Shown piece by piece: positions 7,103 to 16,163 of a stretch of 42,758 nucleotides of DNA. Location: contig CAYHPY010000025.1 in the NCBI GenBank assembly GCA_964358485.1, positions 1 to 42,758 on the forward strand, in the 5' to 3' direction. Below the pieces are notes generated by a model that did not search any database, was not told the origin of the DNA, and saw nothing but the letters and a program-made list of their open reading frames with translations. This DNA is from CAYHPY01 sp964358485 (GTDB lineage Bacteria; Elusimicrobiota; Elusimicrobia; UBA1565; UBA9628). The translations under genes and the position numbers were made by a program. Position 1 is the first letter of the stretch. Every line of letters starts with the position of its first letter.

Positions 7103-8958
7103 CCTGGATTCTTCTGATTTATTTCGCGGCGCCGGGGTTCGGCCAAACGACCTCCGCCTCCGCGGCTCTGGCCACGGATGACCGGAGGCGGGCTCTGCTT
7201 TTGACGGACCTCTTGATCGAGGAAAACAACCTCGGCGAAGCCGAGGACATGATCCGCAAGGGAATCGCCGAGGACCCGGAACCGGCCGATTGGGATTTGA
7301 GGCTGGCTCGAATTCGAAACCGGCAGGAACGCCACGGGGAAGCCGCCCGGTTATATAAAATAATACTGAAAGCCCGGGCGAGCGACCCGGGCTTGATGTT
7401 GACCCTCGCCCAGGAGTGGCTGGCCGCCGGCGAGCCGAAGGAAGCGTCCGAAGTCCTGCTCAAGGCGCGCGGCGTGTCCCAGGACCCGCGCGTCCCGCAT
7501 CTTTTGTCCGAGCTGGCCTTTTCGCGCGGCGACGATCCGGAAGGCCGCCGCCTGGCCCGCGAGGCGCTCAAAATGTTGGGGACACCGATCGATTCGCCGG
7601 GCAAACGCCTCCAGCTGAAACTGCGTTCCCGCCTGGGCTGGGAAGACTCGATGGACGCGGAGTACGGGAAACTCTTCGACTCCGAGCCCAAGGACCCGGA
7701 GACCTTGGCGGACTGGGCTTCCGTTCACTTAAGAAACGGACGCCCGGAGGGGGCCGAGGAACCGCTGAATCTGCTGAGGGAGCGCTTCCCGGTGCAAGAA
7801 CGGAATTGGCGGCGTCTAGAAACGGAAAGGCTGAAAATGATCGGGGATCTGACGGCCCTCACATCGCATGTCGAAGAAAGTCTGAACAAGTTTCCGGAAG
7901 AAAAATCCCTCCGCCTTGCGGCGGGAGAAGTCCACCTCAAGCAAAGGCGGTGGCCCCTGGCGGAGGAGAATCTTGTCGCCGCGCGGACCTCGCCGCTACT
8001 GCGAAAATCGGCCGATGAACTCCTGATGGAGGTCCGAGAGCAGTCCCATCAACACGCCGGGCCGATATTCCGGTGGCGAAGCTCGGACAGCTCGGAGGCC
8101 TTCGAGAGCGGCGCGCGGTATTACGGCCATGCCGGGCCCGCCGTCCGGTTGGACGCGGAGATCGAGCGCGGGGCCTACCGCCGCCGCTCCACCGGCGCCA
8201 AGCACTCGCTGACGGGAGGACGGGCTGCCGTCGGCTGGGAACGGGGCCCCTGGACGGCCGGAGGAGATTTCGACCTTCGCTCCGGGACCGCCGGAACCTC
8301 CGCCTCTCCGGGGATTTTTGGACGCTGGGAGCCCGGCGAGCGCTTCCACGCCAAGGCCGCGGCCTGGGCGCGCCGGGCCTGGCTGGACTCCACCGAGGGC
8401 GTGGCGGTCGGGGCGAGGGCCGACGAGGCGTCTTTTTCCGTCCGCGTCCGGCCCTGGGCCCGATTCTCCCTGGGGGGCCAAGCCAAGCTCAGCCGCCTGA
8501 CCGTCGAAGACGGGGGCGACGGCGCCCAATGGGTCGCGGCCCCGGAAATCACGGCGACGATTTTGGAAAGACCCTTTTACTCGGCCCTGAGCTACCGTTT
8601 CGTCGGGATCGGGGCGTCCGGCGCGGACTCGTTTTTCGCGCGGCTTCCGCTCCTGCGGCAATCCCGCATACATTACGCGGTGCTCTCCGCGGGCAAGCAG
8701 TGGCTGGGCGGCCGTCTGCGCGCCGACGGCTACGTCTACAACGGACACGAACCCGACCGCGGCCGCCGGTTCGGCACGGAAGCCCTCGTCGGCTGGGGCG
8801 CCAACCTTCAATGGGTCGGCGACCGGCTGGGGGCCGGCTTGAGCTTTGAGACGTCCCAGGAGCACGCCCAAGGCGTCGGCGGAGCCAGCAAGAGCCTCCA
8901 CGGCGGCCTGTCCTGGCGCTGGGCGCCGAATTTTATTTCCGATCGAGGAACGAAATGA
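7099..8958 (+). CDS. pelB: PelB C-terminal part: TPR plus outer-membrane beta-barrel
   Basis: 619 residues. Signal peptide MTWILLIYFAAPGFGQ supports the ATG at 7099, which overlaps the previous stop (ATGA). Residues about 25-330 are TPR-like helices (AEDMIRKGIAEDPEPADW, GEAARLYKIILKA, ALAEENLVAAR-type). From about 345 to the end the pattern changes to alternating polar/aromatic strands with Gly/Arg/Trp-rich turns (FESGARYYGHAGPAVRL, GGRAAVGWERGPWTAGGDF, LSWRWAPNF), as in outer-membrane porin barrels; the C-terminus is FISDRGTK rather than the usual terminal Phe. It is the likely outer-membrane export pore for Pel. Downstream gene pelD overlaps by four bases. Without PelC, which normally sits on the periplasmic side of the barrel, this pore may work differently. 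Confidence 0.72.
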   Translation: MTWILLIYFAAPGFGQTTSASAALATDDRRRALLLTDLLIEENNLGEAEDMIRKGIAEDPEPADWDLRLARIRNRQERHGEAARLYKIILKARASDPGLMLTLAQEWLAAGEPKEASEVLLKARGVSQDPRVPHLLSELAFSRGDDPEGRRLAREALKMLGTPIDSPGKRLQLKLRSRLGWEDSMDAEYGKLFDSEPKDPETLADWASVHLRNGRPEGAEEPLNLLRERFPVQERNWRRLETERLKMIGDLTALTSHVEESLNKFPEEKSLRLAAGEVHLKQRRWPLAEENLVAARTSPLLRKSADELLMEVREQSHQHAGPIFRWRSSDSSEAFESGARYYGHAGPAVRLDAEIERGAYRRRSTGAKHSLTGGRAAVGWERGPWTAGGDFDLRSGTAGTSASPGIFGRWEPGERFHAKAAAWARRAWLDSTEGVAVGARADEASFSVRVRPWARFSLGGQAKLSRLTVEDGGDGAQWVAAPEITATILERPFYSALSYRFVGIGASGADSFFARLPLLRQSRIHYAVLSAGKQWLGGRLRADGYVYNGHEPDRGRRFGTEALVGWGANLQWVGDRLGAGLSFETSQEHAQGVGGASKSLHGGLSWRWAPNFISDRGTK

Positions 8959-10340
8959 CCGAACCGAACCCGCCCGCCGCTCCGCGCTCTAAAATCCGGA
9001 GCTGGTCCTATGAAATCCCGATTTTCTACGCCGCCCTATTCGCGGCCCAAAGAGTCCTGTTCCCCGACGACCCCGGCTTCCGGGGGTTCAATCCCAGCCC
9101 ATTGTGGCTGGGCATTCTGTTGTTTTCCCTACGCTATGGAATGCCGGCCGGGGTCGCCTCGGGAGCAATGTCGGCGGCCCTACTGATCGCGGGCACGCGT
9201 TCCGCGGGCCAGACCTTCCGCCTGGAAGACGCGGACTTCTACCTCCTGCCCGGGCTTTATTTGATGGTCGGCGGGGCGCTCGGAGGAGTCGCGGACCGCT
9301 TCGCTCACCGCTTGGACGCCCTCGCGCGCAGAATCGAGGAGCTGCTGGAGCGCATCCGAGGCCTGCAAAATCAAATCTCGGCCCAGCAACGCGCCCTGAG
9401 AGCCATCGAACAGCAGGTCGTCTCCCAAATGTCCTCGGTGGTGACCCTTTATCACGGCTCCCGGGAGCTGGGGACTTTGGACCGAGCCTCTTTGCTTCCC
9501 GCGATCCTGGATTTCTTTACGCGCGCGCTTCAGGCCGCCAAGACCGGGCTCTACGTTCCTAGTCCCGAGGGCTGGACGCTCATGGACTCCAAGGGCTGGA
9601 AGGAAAACGAATACCCGCGCGAGCTTCGCCGGGGAGAAGGCCTGGTGGGACGCGCCGGAGCCGAGCGCAAGGTGGTCAGCCTCCGGGATTTTCTTTCCGC
9701 CGAGATCTTGGGGGACGATCCCCAAAATCCCCGCCCCGAAGCCATTATGGCGGCCCCGCTTCTTTCGCCCAAAGGCGAGGTCGTGGCGGTCTTCGCCGTT
9801 CAGGCCATGCCGTTTTTGCGCTTCAACAGCGCCAGCGTCAACCTCCTGGCTTTGCTTTCCGAATGGGGCTCGGAGTCCTTGGCCAAGTGCATGAAGGTGG
9901 AGGACCTGCAGTCGCGCTCCCTTCTCGACGAGGAACTGGGAGTGCACAGCTCGCTCTACTTCGGCCAGCGCCTCCGCCAGGAATTCGACCGGAGCCGGCA
10001 CTACGCCCTTCCCTTTTCATTGATCCTGGTATCCATCGACGAGGGCGCGGTCCCGCCGGAACGTTCCGCCTCCTTGAAGCGGGCCGTGGCCCGGGTCCTG
10101 CGGGAGGCCGTTCGTGGCATGGACATCGTGGCCCGCGCGCCCTACCAGGACGCGAGTTTCGCGGTTCTGCTCATCACCGCGCCCAAGGAACAAGCCCTGG
10201 CCGTCCGCGAACGGGCTATGGCCACTTTCAACGACGCCGGCATCGGGGGAGCGGTCAAAATTTCGGTGGGCGCCTACAACCATGAAATGAAGGAAGTGGA
10301 GGAGCTTGTTGAACAAGCCTGGGCCCAACTTCGAAATTAA
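8955..10340 (+). CDS. pelD: PelD: membrane GAF/degenerate-GGDEF c-di-GMP receptor
   Basis: 461 residues. About four membrane segments lie in 18-113, then a coiled coil (118-158), a GAF domain (about 165-315) and a GGDEF-like domain (about 325-461). The active-site GGDEF is replaced by QDASF (398-402), so cyclase activity is not expected. The inhibitory-site motif RxxD is kept as R387-G-M-D390 in the canonical place just before it. In Pseudomonas, PelD binds c-di-GMP through this motif and switches on polymer synthesis by PelF. The gene lies in the standard order before pelE; its end overlaps the next start by 35 bases. Assignment rests on architecture, the motif and operon position. Confidence 0.85.
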   Translation: MTEPNPPAAPRSKIRSWSYEIPIFYAALFAAQRVLFPDDPGFRGFNPSPLWLGILLFSLRYGMPAGVASGAMSAALLIAGTRSAGQTFRLEDADFYLLPGLYLMVGGALGGVADRFAHRLDALARRIEELLERIRGLQNQISAQQRALRAIEQQVVSQMSSVVTLYHGSRELGTLDRASLLPAILDFFTRALQAAKTGLYVPSPEGWTLMDSKGWKENEYPRELRRGEGLVGRAGAERKVVSLRDFLSAEILGDDPQNPRPEAIMAAPLLSPKGEVVAVFAVQAMPFLRFNSASVNLLALLSEWGSESLAKCMKVEDLQSRSLLDEELGVHSSLYFGQRLRQEFDRSRHYALPFSLILVSIDEGAVPPERSASLKRAVARVLREAVRGMDIVARAPYQDASFAVLLITAPKEQALAVRERAMATFNDAGIGGAVKISVGAYNHEMKEVEELVEQAWAQLRN

Positions 10341-11355
10341 CGCGGCGTCCATCGCGATCTGGGCCGCGGCCGGGGTCCTGGAGGCGCCGGTCTTGGCTCT
10401 GATCGCCGGAATTTCGACCCCGGTCCCGCTTTACGCGGCGGCGGGCCTCCACGCCCTTTCGGCCGCCGCGGTTTTCCTCGCCCCGCCCCGGGAACGCGGC
10501 TGGTTTCAGCCCACGCGGCATTGGGGGGAAAGCTTGTCCCTCTTGGCATTGGCCCTGCCGGGATTGGGCTGGGCGTTGGCGGGCTGGACGCTTTTCCTTC
10601 ACGCCGGAGCGCCCGCCGCCAAGGACGCCTACCGCTTTGAAAAAGAAGGCGACGACGACGCCGGTCCCCAGGCCGCGATGGGCACCACCGAGGCGATCAA
10701 AAAAGAATTGGCCGACGCCCTGGACGTGCTTCCGGCCGTGGACGCCCTCCTGGGAAGCGCGGGGGCCCTCAAGCGCGGGGCCATCGAAGCGCTCTCCCGG
10801 ATCAAGACCCACGAGGCCATCGAGTGGATCTTCCGCGTCCGCGCCGACCCGGACCCCGAAGTCCGCTTCTACGCCACCTCGGCGCTGACGCGCCTCAAGC
10901 GTGATTTCGAGACCGCCATTCAAGCCGCCGAGAGGGAAGTCTACAAGCATCCGGCGGACCTGGCCCCTCAACTGGCCCTGCACCGCATCCGCTACGAGTA
11001 CGCCTCCTCGGGAATGCTGGACGACGCCGCGCGCGTCGCGGTTCTGGAGGAATGCCGGGAAAAATTGGGCCCCGCCGCCGAGCGCAAGACCGAGGCCGCG
11101 CGGCTTTTGTACCTGATCGAACGGATGCTGAACCCCGAGCGCGCCCTGGGCTGGCTCGACCGTCTCGAGGCCGGGGAGCCCGAGCGCCGCCGCCGTTGGC
11201 TTCGGGAACGAGTCGAACTCCTTTTCGACCTGGGCCGCCACCGGGAGGTCCGGGAGCTTCTGCGCGCCCGCAAGACCGAGGTGGCCGACCCCGACGCCAC
11301 CCTCGGCGTGGAGCGCGAGTGGCAAACCGCGGTGTTTTGGTGGTCCGATGATTGA
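10306..11355 (+). CDS. pelE: PelE: membrane protein with helical-repeat domain
   Basis: 349 residues from a TTG start at 10306, with a GGAGG site a few bases upstream inside pelD (a second TTG follows directly). Three hydrophobic segments lie at about 15-35, 40-60 and 77-99, then a soluble all-helical region. Residues 125-185 resemble HEAT/armadillo repeats (GALKRGAIEALSRIKTHEA, VRFYATSALTRL) and the rest looks TPR-like (PEREVYKHPADLAPQLALHRIRYEYA-type pattern). PelE of Pseudomonas has two membrane helices and TPRs and joins PelD, PelF and PelG in the inner-membrane synthase complex. Sequence conservation of PelE is low, so the call relies on position between pelD and pelF and on architecture. 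It overlaps the following HEAT gene by eight bases. Confidence 0.65.
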   Translation: MLNKPGPNFEINAASIAIWAAAGVLEAPVLALIAGISTPVPLYAAAGLHALSAAAVFLAPPRERGWFQPTRHWGESLSLLALALPGLGWALAGWTLFLHAGAPAAKDAYRFEKEGDDDAGPQAAMGTTEAIKKELADALDVLPAVDALLGSAGALKRGAIEALSRIKTHEAIEWIFRVRADPDPEVRFYATSALTRLKRDFETAIQAAEREVYKHPADLAPQLALHRIRYEYASSGMLDDAARVAVLEECREKLGPAAERKTEAARLLYLIERMLNPERALGWLDRLEAGEPERRRRWLRERVELLFDLGRHREVRELLRARKTEVADPDATLGVEREWQTAVFWWSDD

Positions 11356-13285
11356 GCTCGACGAGCAGGAATTCTCCTTCCTCAACGAAATCGAACGCTA
11401 CGACGCGTTTTTGCGCCTCTACCGCTCCCCGGACCCGGAGGATGAGCAGACCCTGCGTCGTTTGTGCCGCAGCCGCAACCCGCTGGTCCCCTTGATCCTC
11501 CTCCAATATCTGGAGGAAATCCCGGAAAAACCCGCCGTCGAGGCCATCCTGGAGCTCATCGAGGGCGACGCCGAGGTCGTGGCGCGTTCCGCCATGACCG
11601 CCTACGCGCGGAACCACTACACGGGAAAGGCTCGGTTGCTCAAGCAACTGGTCCTTTCCTCCGCTCCTCTGGCCTGCCGTTTCGCCGTCCGCACCCTCTC
11701 CCGCGCGGGCTTCATGGAAATCCTCCCCTTGATCCTGCGCGAGCTCTCGGACCGCCAGGGCGCGGTCCGAACCGAGATGATCGGCGCCCTGCGCTTTTTG
11801 CCCAACCGCCGCTCGATCCCCGCGCTGTCGGCCATCGTCCGCTCGCCCCGGGAGGATGAGCCGACCCGCTATCTTGCCCTGCATGTGTTGACGGCGCTCC
11901 AACAACGGCTCAACGCCTTGCCGATCCGTTTTTTCGTGGCGATGAGCCGGGATGAATCCGAGCGCATCCGCCGCCTGGCCATCGAGGCCCTGCAGAGGTT
12001 CCCCTCGAAATCCGTGGCGCCCATGCTCCTGGAGACCGCGCTCAAGGCGGGGGAACCCGAGGAGTCCCGGGTCCGGGCCATCCGCGCCATGGCCTCCTTC
12101 GCCTCCGAAGCTTGGCTCCGACCCCTGGTGGAAGCTTCCGCAAACGGCGACACCCAGACCCTCCGACTGGCGGCGGAAATCTCCATACGCTCCTTCCCCC
12201 TAAAAATCCTGCGCGGAGGTCTCCCGCCCCTGCTCCATGACCCCGAGCCTTCCGTGCGCCAGCAAGCCGGGGTCCTCCTGGCCGAATTTCTAGGAGAAGA
12301 TCCCGCCGTCGAACGCGCCTTGCTCGACTCTTGGCGGGGCGGCGGGGAAGAGCGCAAAATGGAACTCATCGACGCCCTCCGGGCCCTCGGGAGTCCTTCG
12401 GTCGAGGAAATCCTGGCCGAGTCCGCTTTAAAAAAGGGAGTGCTCTCCTATTCCAGCGCGGCGGCCCTGGCGCACCTGCGGGGGCCGGGAAAAGCCGCCG
12501 CCCGGCTCCTCAAGGGGAGCGCCTTGCCGGCCCTCAACCGGCAGGTCCTTCTCGGGCGCTTCGCCCGCCGAAGCCCCATGGAATCGGTCCGAATGGAACT
12601 GCTTCCCGTTCTGATGGCGGACCTGCAAAGCCCCATCGTCAACATCCGCTATCTCGCCGTTCAGGCCCTATCGTGGTACCGTGTCGACGACATTCTGCTC
12701 CCGCTGACGGCGCTCCTCGACCACGAAGAGGATGGGGAGGTGGCCCGCACCGCCTCCCGGCTCATCCTGAAGGGCTTGAAATCCGACCCCCGGCCCTTCA
12801 TGACGGTCCTAAAAAACCGCCGCCGCGAAAGCGCGGCCATGATCCGCGCCTGCCGAATTCTAGGAGGGGCCCGCTGGGATCCGGCCTTCGCGGTGGAAAT
12901 CACCAAGGACCTGGCCGCCTTCCTGGAGGGACATCCGCGCCTGCTGGCCGCGACCTTGGTCCGTTTCCTGGAACAGGGAACCCTCCCCTTGGAGCACCTC
13001 TGGCCGATTCTCATCGGAAAAGAAGGGCTTTTCCTGAGACTCCTGGCTTCCGGCATGCGGAGTCCGCGCCGGCGCTTTCCCCCGCTTCCCCATGATTTCC
13101 TGACCCGGAAACTTTTCCAGGCCGCCGCGCCCTTGCGCCGCCTGCATTACGAACTGCTGGCGGCCGAAGGCACTCCCCGGGCCATCGAGGAACTGGCCGG
13201 CGCCCTGGTCCGGGAGCAGGACCAGGAAAACCGGAGGCTGGGATCGGCGCATCTCAAAAAACTTTTTCTGGAGCCCATGAAGTGA
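11348..13285 (+). CDS. HEAT-repeat protein, non-standard Pel operon member
   Basis: 645 residues, no signal peptide and no membrane segment, so probably cytoplasmic. Nearly the whole chain is tandem HEAT-like helical pairs, for example VVARSAMTAYARNHYTGKA, VRTEMIGALRFLPNRRSI, IRRLAIEALQRFPSKSV and VRQQAGVLLAEFLGEDP. HEAT solenoids usually act as scaffolds. It lies between pelE and pelF with overlaps at both ends (8 and 4 bases), which implies tightly coupled expression. The C-terminal half of PelE also contains HEAT-like units, so the two may pack together. I know of no such gene in the standard pelABCDEFG set. A likely role is to bind the cytoplasmic side of PelD/PelE/PelF; this is inference from position only. 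Confidence 0.75.
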   Translation: MIELDEQEFSFLNEIERYDAFLRLYRSPDPEDEQTLRRLCRSRNPLVPLILLQYLEEIPEKPAVEAILELIEGDAEVVARSAMTAYARNHYTGKARLLKQLVLSSAPLACRFAVRTLSRAGFMEILPLILRELSDRQGAVRTEMIGALRFLPNRRSIPALSAIVRSPREDEPTRYLALHVLTALQQRLNALPIRFFVAMSRDESERIRRLAIEALQRFPSKSVAPMLLETALKAGEPEESRVRAIRAMASFASEAWLRPLVEASANGDTQTLRLAAEISIRSFPLKILRGGLPPLLHDPEPSVRQQAGVLLAEFLGEDPAVERALLDSWRGGGEERKMELIDALRALGSPSVEEILAESALKKGVLSYSSAAALAHLRGPGKAAARLLKGSALPALNRQVLLGRFARRSPMESVRMELLPVLMADLQSPIVNIRYLAVQALSWYRVDDILLPLTALLDHEEDGEVARTASRLILKGLKSDPRPFMTVLKNRRRESAAMIRACRILGGARWDPAFAVEITKDLAAFLEGHPRLLAATLVRFLEQGTLPLEHLWPILIGKEGLFLRLLASGMRSPRRRFPPLPHDFLTRKLFQAAAPLRRLHYELLAAEGTPRAIEELAGALVREQDQENRRLGSAHLKKLFLEPMK

Positions 13286-14754
13286 CCGACATCTGCCTGC
13301 TTCTGGAAGGCACCTATCCCTTCACGGCCGGGGGCGTCTCCACCTGGATTCACCAGTTGATCAGCGCCATGCCCGACCTTCGCTTCTCCATTCTCCACAT
13401 CGCCCCCCTGCCCAACCCCAATCGGGAATACAAGTACAAACTCCCGGGCAATGTGGTGGACATCCAGGACCTCTTTCTCCACGACGTGAAGATCGAGGGC
13501 CCCCTCTCCCCTCGCGCCAAAAGATTGGAAGCTTTGGAACGCCTGGCCAACCTGCATCTTGATCTTTTCAACGGCCGCCTGGAGGGCTTCAAGGACGCCC
13601 TGCCCTACTTGCGGGATCCGAAGTTGGGCCTGACCTTGCCGGACATGTTCCGTTCCGAGGAAGCCTGGCACCTGCTCGTGAAAATATATCAGCAACGCGC
13701 GGAGGACGTCTCCTTCCTGGACTTCTTCTGGTCCTGGCGCTCCATCTATGTCCCCCTTCTCAAGACCTTGCAGTGCCCGCTTCCCGCCGCCCGGCTGTAT
13801 CACACCGTCTCCACGGGTTACGCCGGATTATTGTCGTCGATCGCCCACCTCACCCAGGATTCCCAGGTGCTGCTCACCGAGCACGGGGTCTACACCCACG
13901 AGCGTCTCCTGGAAATTTCCCAGGCCACCTGGATCTACTCTCCCCACCGGGAACGCTTCCGCGTCCAACGCGAGCTTTCCTTTTTCAAGCGTCTCTGGCT
14001 CGGCTTCTTCGACGTCCTGGGCAAGCTCACTTATCAAAACGCCGACCGCATCATAACCTTGTTCGAGGGAAACAAGGCCAAGCAAATCGCCTCGGGGGCC
14101 CCGGCCGACAAGATCAGCCTCATCCCCAACGGCATCGACGTCGAGCACTACGCGAAGCTGGCCGCCGCCCGCGGCAAGACCGACGCCCCCACCGTGGCCT
14201 TCATCGGCCGGGTGGTGCCCATCAAAGACGTAAAAACCTTCCTCCACGCCGCCAAGATGGTAAAGGCCGCCATCCCCGCGGCACGGTTCATCCTCCTGGG
14301 CCCCACCGATGAGGAAGCAGAATACACCCAGGAGTGCAAAGACCTTTGCCGCGCCACGGGATTGGACGGCTCGGTGAAATTCCTGGGGAAGGCGGACATG
14401 AAGGAGTGGTACCCGAAAATCGATTTGGTCGTGCTCACCAGCCTTTCCGAAGCCCAACCCTATGTTCTTTTGGAAGCCAACGCCGCCGGCATCCCGGTGG
14501 TGGCCACCGACGTCGGCGCCTGCCGTGAAATGCTGGAAGGCCGAACCTCGGAAGACCGGCGCCTGGGCCCCAGCGGACTGCTGACCGGAGTGGCCCACCC
14601 CGAGGGCACGGCGGCGGCGATCACCCGCTTGTTGACCGACCGCGGCCTCTGGACGGCCATGGCCGAAGCCGGACAGAGCCGGGTCCGGCGCTATTACGAC
14701 CAGACCGATTTGATCAGCCGGTATTTGAACCTCTACGAAAAGATGATGCGCTAA
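13282..14754 (+). CDS. pelF: PelF: cytosolic GT4-type glycosyltransferase (Pel polymerase)
   Basis: 490 residues from GTG at 13282, overlapping the HEAT gene stop (GTGA). The N-terminus DICLLLEGTYPFTAGGVSTW is diagnostic of PelF, followed by IHQLI. The GT-B donor domain shows SLIPNGID, AFIGRVVPIKDV and the EX7E motif E390-E398 (SEAQPYVLLE), then AAGIPVVATDVGACREML. PelF uses UDP-GalNAc to build the Pel backbone at the inner membrane face and is activated in complex with PelD/E/G. Length is close to that of the Pseudomonas protein (about 507). The stop overlaps the pelG start by one base (TAATG). Confidence 0.93.
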   Translation: MTDICLLLEGTYPFTAGGVSTWIHQLISAMPDLRFSILHIAPLPNPNREYKYKLPGNVVDIQDLFLHDVKIEGPLSPRAKRLEALERLANLHLDLFNGRLEGFKDALPYLRDPKLGLTLPDMFRSEEAWHLLVKIYQQRAEDVSFLDFFWSWRSIYVPLLKTLQCPLPAARLYHTVSTGYAGLLSSIAHLTQDSQVLLTEHGVYTHERLLEISQATWIYSPHRERFRVQRELSFFKRLWLGFFDVLGKLTYQNADRIITLFEGNKAKQIASGAPADKISLIPNGIDVEHYAKLAAARGKTDAPTVAFIGRVVPIKDVKTFLHAAKMVKAAIPAARFILLGPTDEEAEYTQECKDLCRATGLDGSVKFLGKADMKEWYPKIDLVVLTSLSEAQPYVLLEANAAGIPVVATDVGACREMLEGRTSEDRRLGPSGLLTGVAHPEGTAAAITRLLTDRGLWTAMAEAGQSRVRRYYDQTDLISRYLNLYEKMMR

Positions 14755-16163
14755 TGGCCGGAATCGGATTCAAGCTTCAAAAGCTTCTCAGCGGCGACGA
14801 CTACACGAGCGCCGTGAAAGCCTTCGGCTTTTCCACGCTGATCACGGCGGGGCCCTTCCTGCTGACCATCATCCTGGTGGTCTTCGTCCAAACCATCACG
14901 CGGGAGACCTTGACCGACCGGAGCATGGCCTACATGCAATCCTTGATTACCTACGCCTTCGCCTTCTCGCTGATGACGGTGGGCCCTTCCTACTTGGTCC
15001 TCACCCGCTACACCGCCGATGAATTTTACCGGGGCCATGTCACCAGCTTTACGGCTTCCTTCTTTTCGGCCTATTCGATCAACCTCCTGGTCTGGGGGCC
15101 GCTGGTCTTCTGGTTTTTTTCGGGGCTCACCGCCGACTGGAGCATCAAACTCAACGCCTTCCTGCTCTTCGCGATCGCCGTCGGGATGTGGCTTTCGATG
15201 ATCTTCCTTTCGGCCGCCCAAAACTACTGGCTGGTGAGCCGCGCCTTCCTGATCGGCTTGGCGGTCAGCCTGCCCGCCTCCTATTTCCTGGGGCGCGCCC
15301 AAGGCATGGGAGGCTATTTCGCGGGCTTCGTGGCGGGCCAAGCGGTGGTCCTGTTGAATCTGATCGGGGCGCTGATCCGGGAGTTCGGCTATTGGGAACC
15401 CCGGGATCACAATTGGCTGGGCTATTTTCGCCTCTATCCCAGGCTCGCGGGAATCGGCCTTCTTTACAACGTCGGCATCTGGGTGGACAAGTTCCTATTC
15501 TGGGCCTCGGCCGAAGGCGACTGGCTGGACGCCCGCCTGCGCTACTGCTCCATCTACGACACGCCGATGTTCTTGGCGTACATGAGCATCCTGCCCGCCC
15601 TGGTCTATTTCTTCCTGCTGGTCGAGACCGACTTCTTCGGCAAGTACCATGATTACTATGTCGCCATTTCCCGGCAGGAGGGCTACTCGGTTCTGGAGCG
15701 CCGCCGCCAGTCCATCATCGGCTCCCTGCGCTTGAACCTCACCCGGGTCTTGTTGGTCCAGGGGCTCTTTTCGGGCGCGGCCCTTTTGACCGCCCCGTGG
15801 ATCTTGCAGGCCGCGGGCCTGCCCATCATCCATTTGAGCGTCCTGCGGCTGGGCATCTATTCCGCCTTCCTCCAAGCCGGAACCATGATCATCATGAACA
15901 TCCTTCTTTATTTCGACCATCAACCCGAGGCCCTCAAGGTCACGGGGCTCTTCTGCCTGCTCAACGCCCTATTCACCGAAGCCAGCATTCGCCTGGGTCT
16001 GGTGGCCTACGGCTACGGGGTGGGTTTGGCCTGCCTGTTCACTCTCGCGCTGGGACTTTACTACCTCAACGAGCGGCTCCGTCTCCTCCATTACTGGACC
16101 TTCACCCGGCAAGCCTTTCCCGAACCGACCCTTTCCGATGAAGGGGAGCTGGAGCCGCTGTGA
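14754..16163 (+). CDS. pelG: PelG: polytopic MOP-type membrane transporter
   Basis: 469 residues with about 12 hydrophobic segments spread over the full length. The N-terminus MAGIGFKLQKLL with AFGFSTLITAGPFLLT is typical of PelG, as are LVLTRYTADEFYRG and GIWVDKFLFWAS. It belongs to the Wzx/MATE-like superfamily and is thought to carry the growing Pel chain across the inner membrane with PelD and PelE. Pseudomonas PelG is 456 residues. It starts inside the pelF stop codon and ends inside the MFS gene start (GTGA). Confidence 0.93.
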   Translation: MAGIGFKLQKLLSGDDYTSAVKAFGFSTLITAGPFLLTIILVVFVQTITRETLTDRSMAYMQSLITYAFAFSLMTVGPSYLVLTRYTADEFYRGHVTSFTASFFSAYSINLLVWGPLVFWFFSGLTADWSIKLNAFLLFAIAVGMWLSMIFLSAAQNYWLVSRAFLIGLAVSLPASYFLGRAQGMGGYFAGFVAGQAVVLLNLIGALIREFGYWEPRDHNWLGYFRLYPRLAGIGLLYNVGIWVDKFLFWASAEGDWLDARLRYCSIYDTPMFLAYMSILPALVYFFLLVETDFFGKYHDYYVAISRQEGYSVLERRRQSIIGSLRLNLTRVLLVQGLFSGAALLTAPWILQAAGLPIIHLSVLRLGIYSAFLQAGTMIIMNILLYFDHQPEALKVTGLFCLLNALFTEASIRLGLVAYGYGVGLACLFTLALGLYYLNERLRLLHYWTFTRQAFPEPTLSDEGELEPL

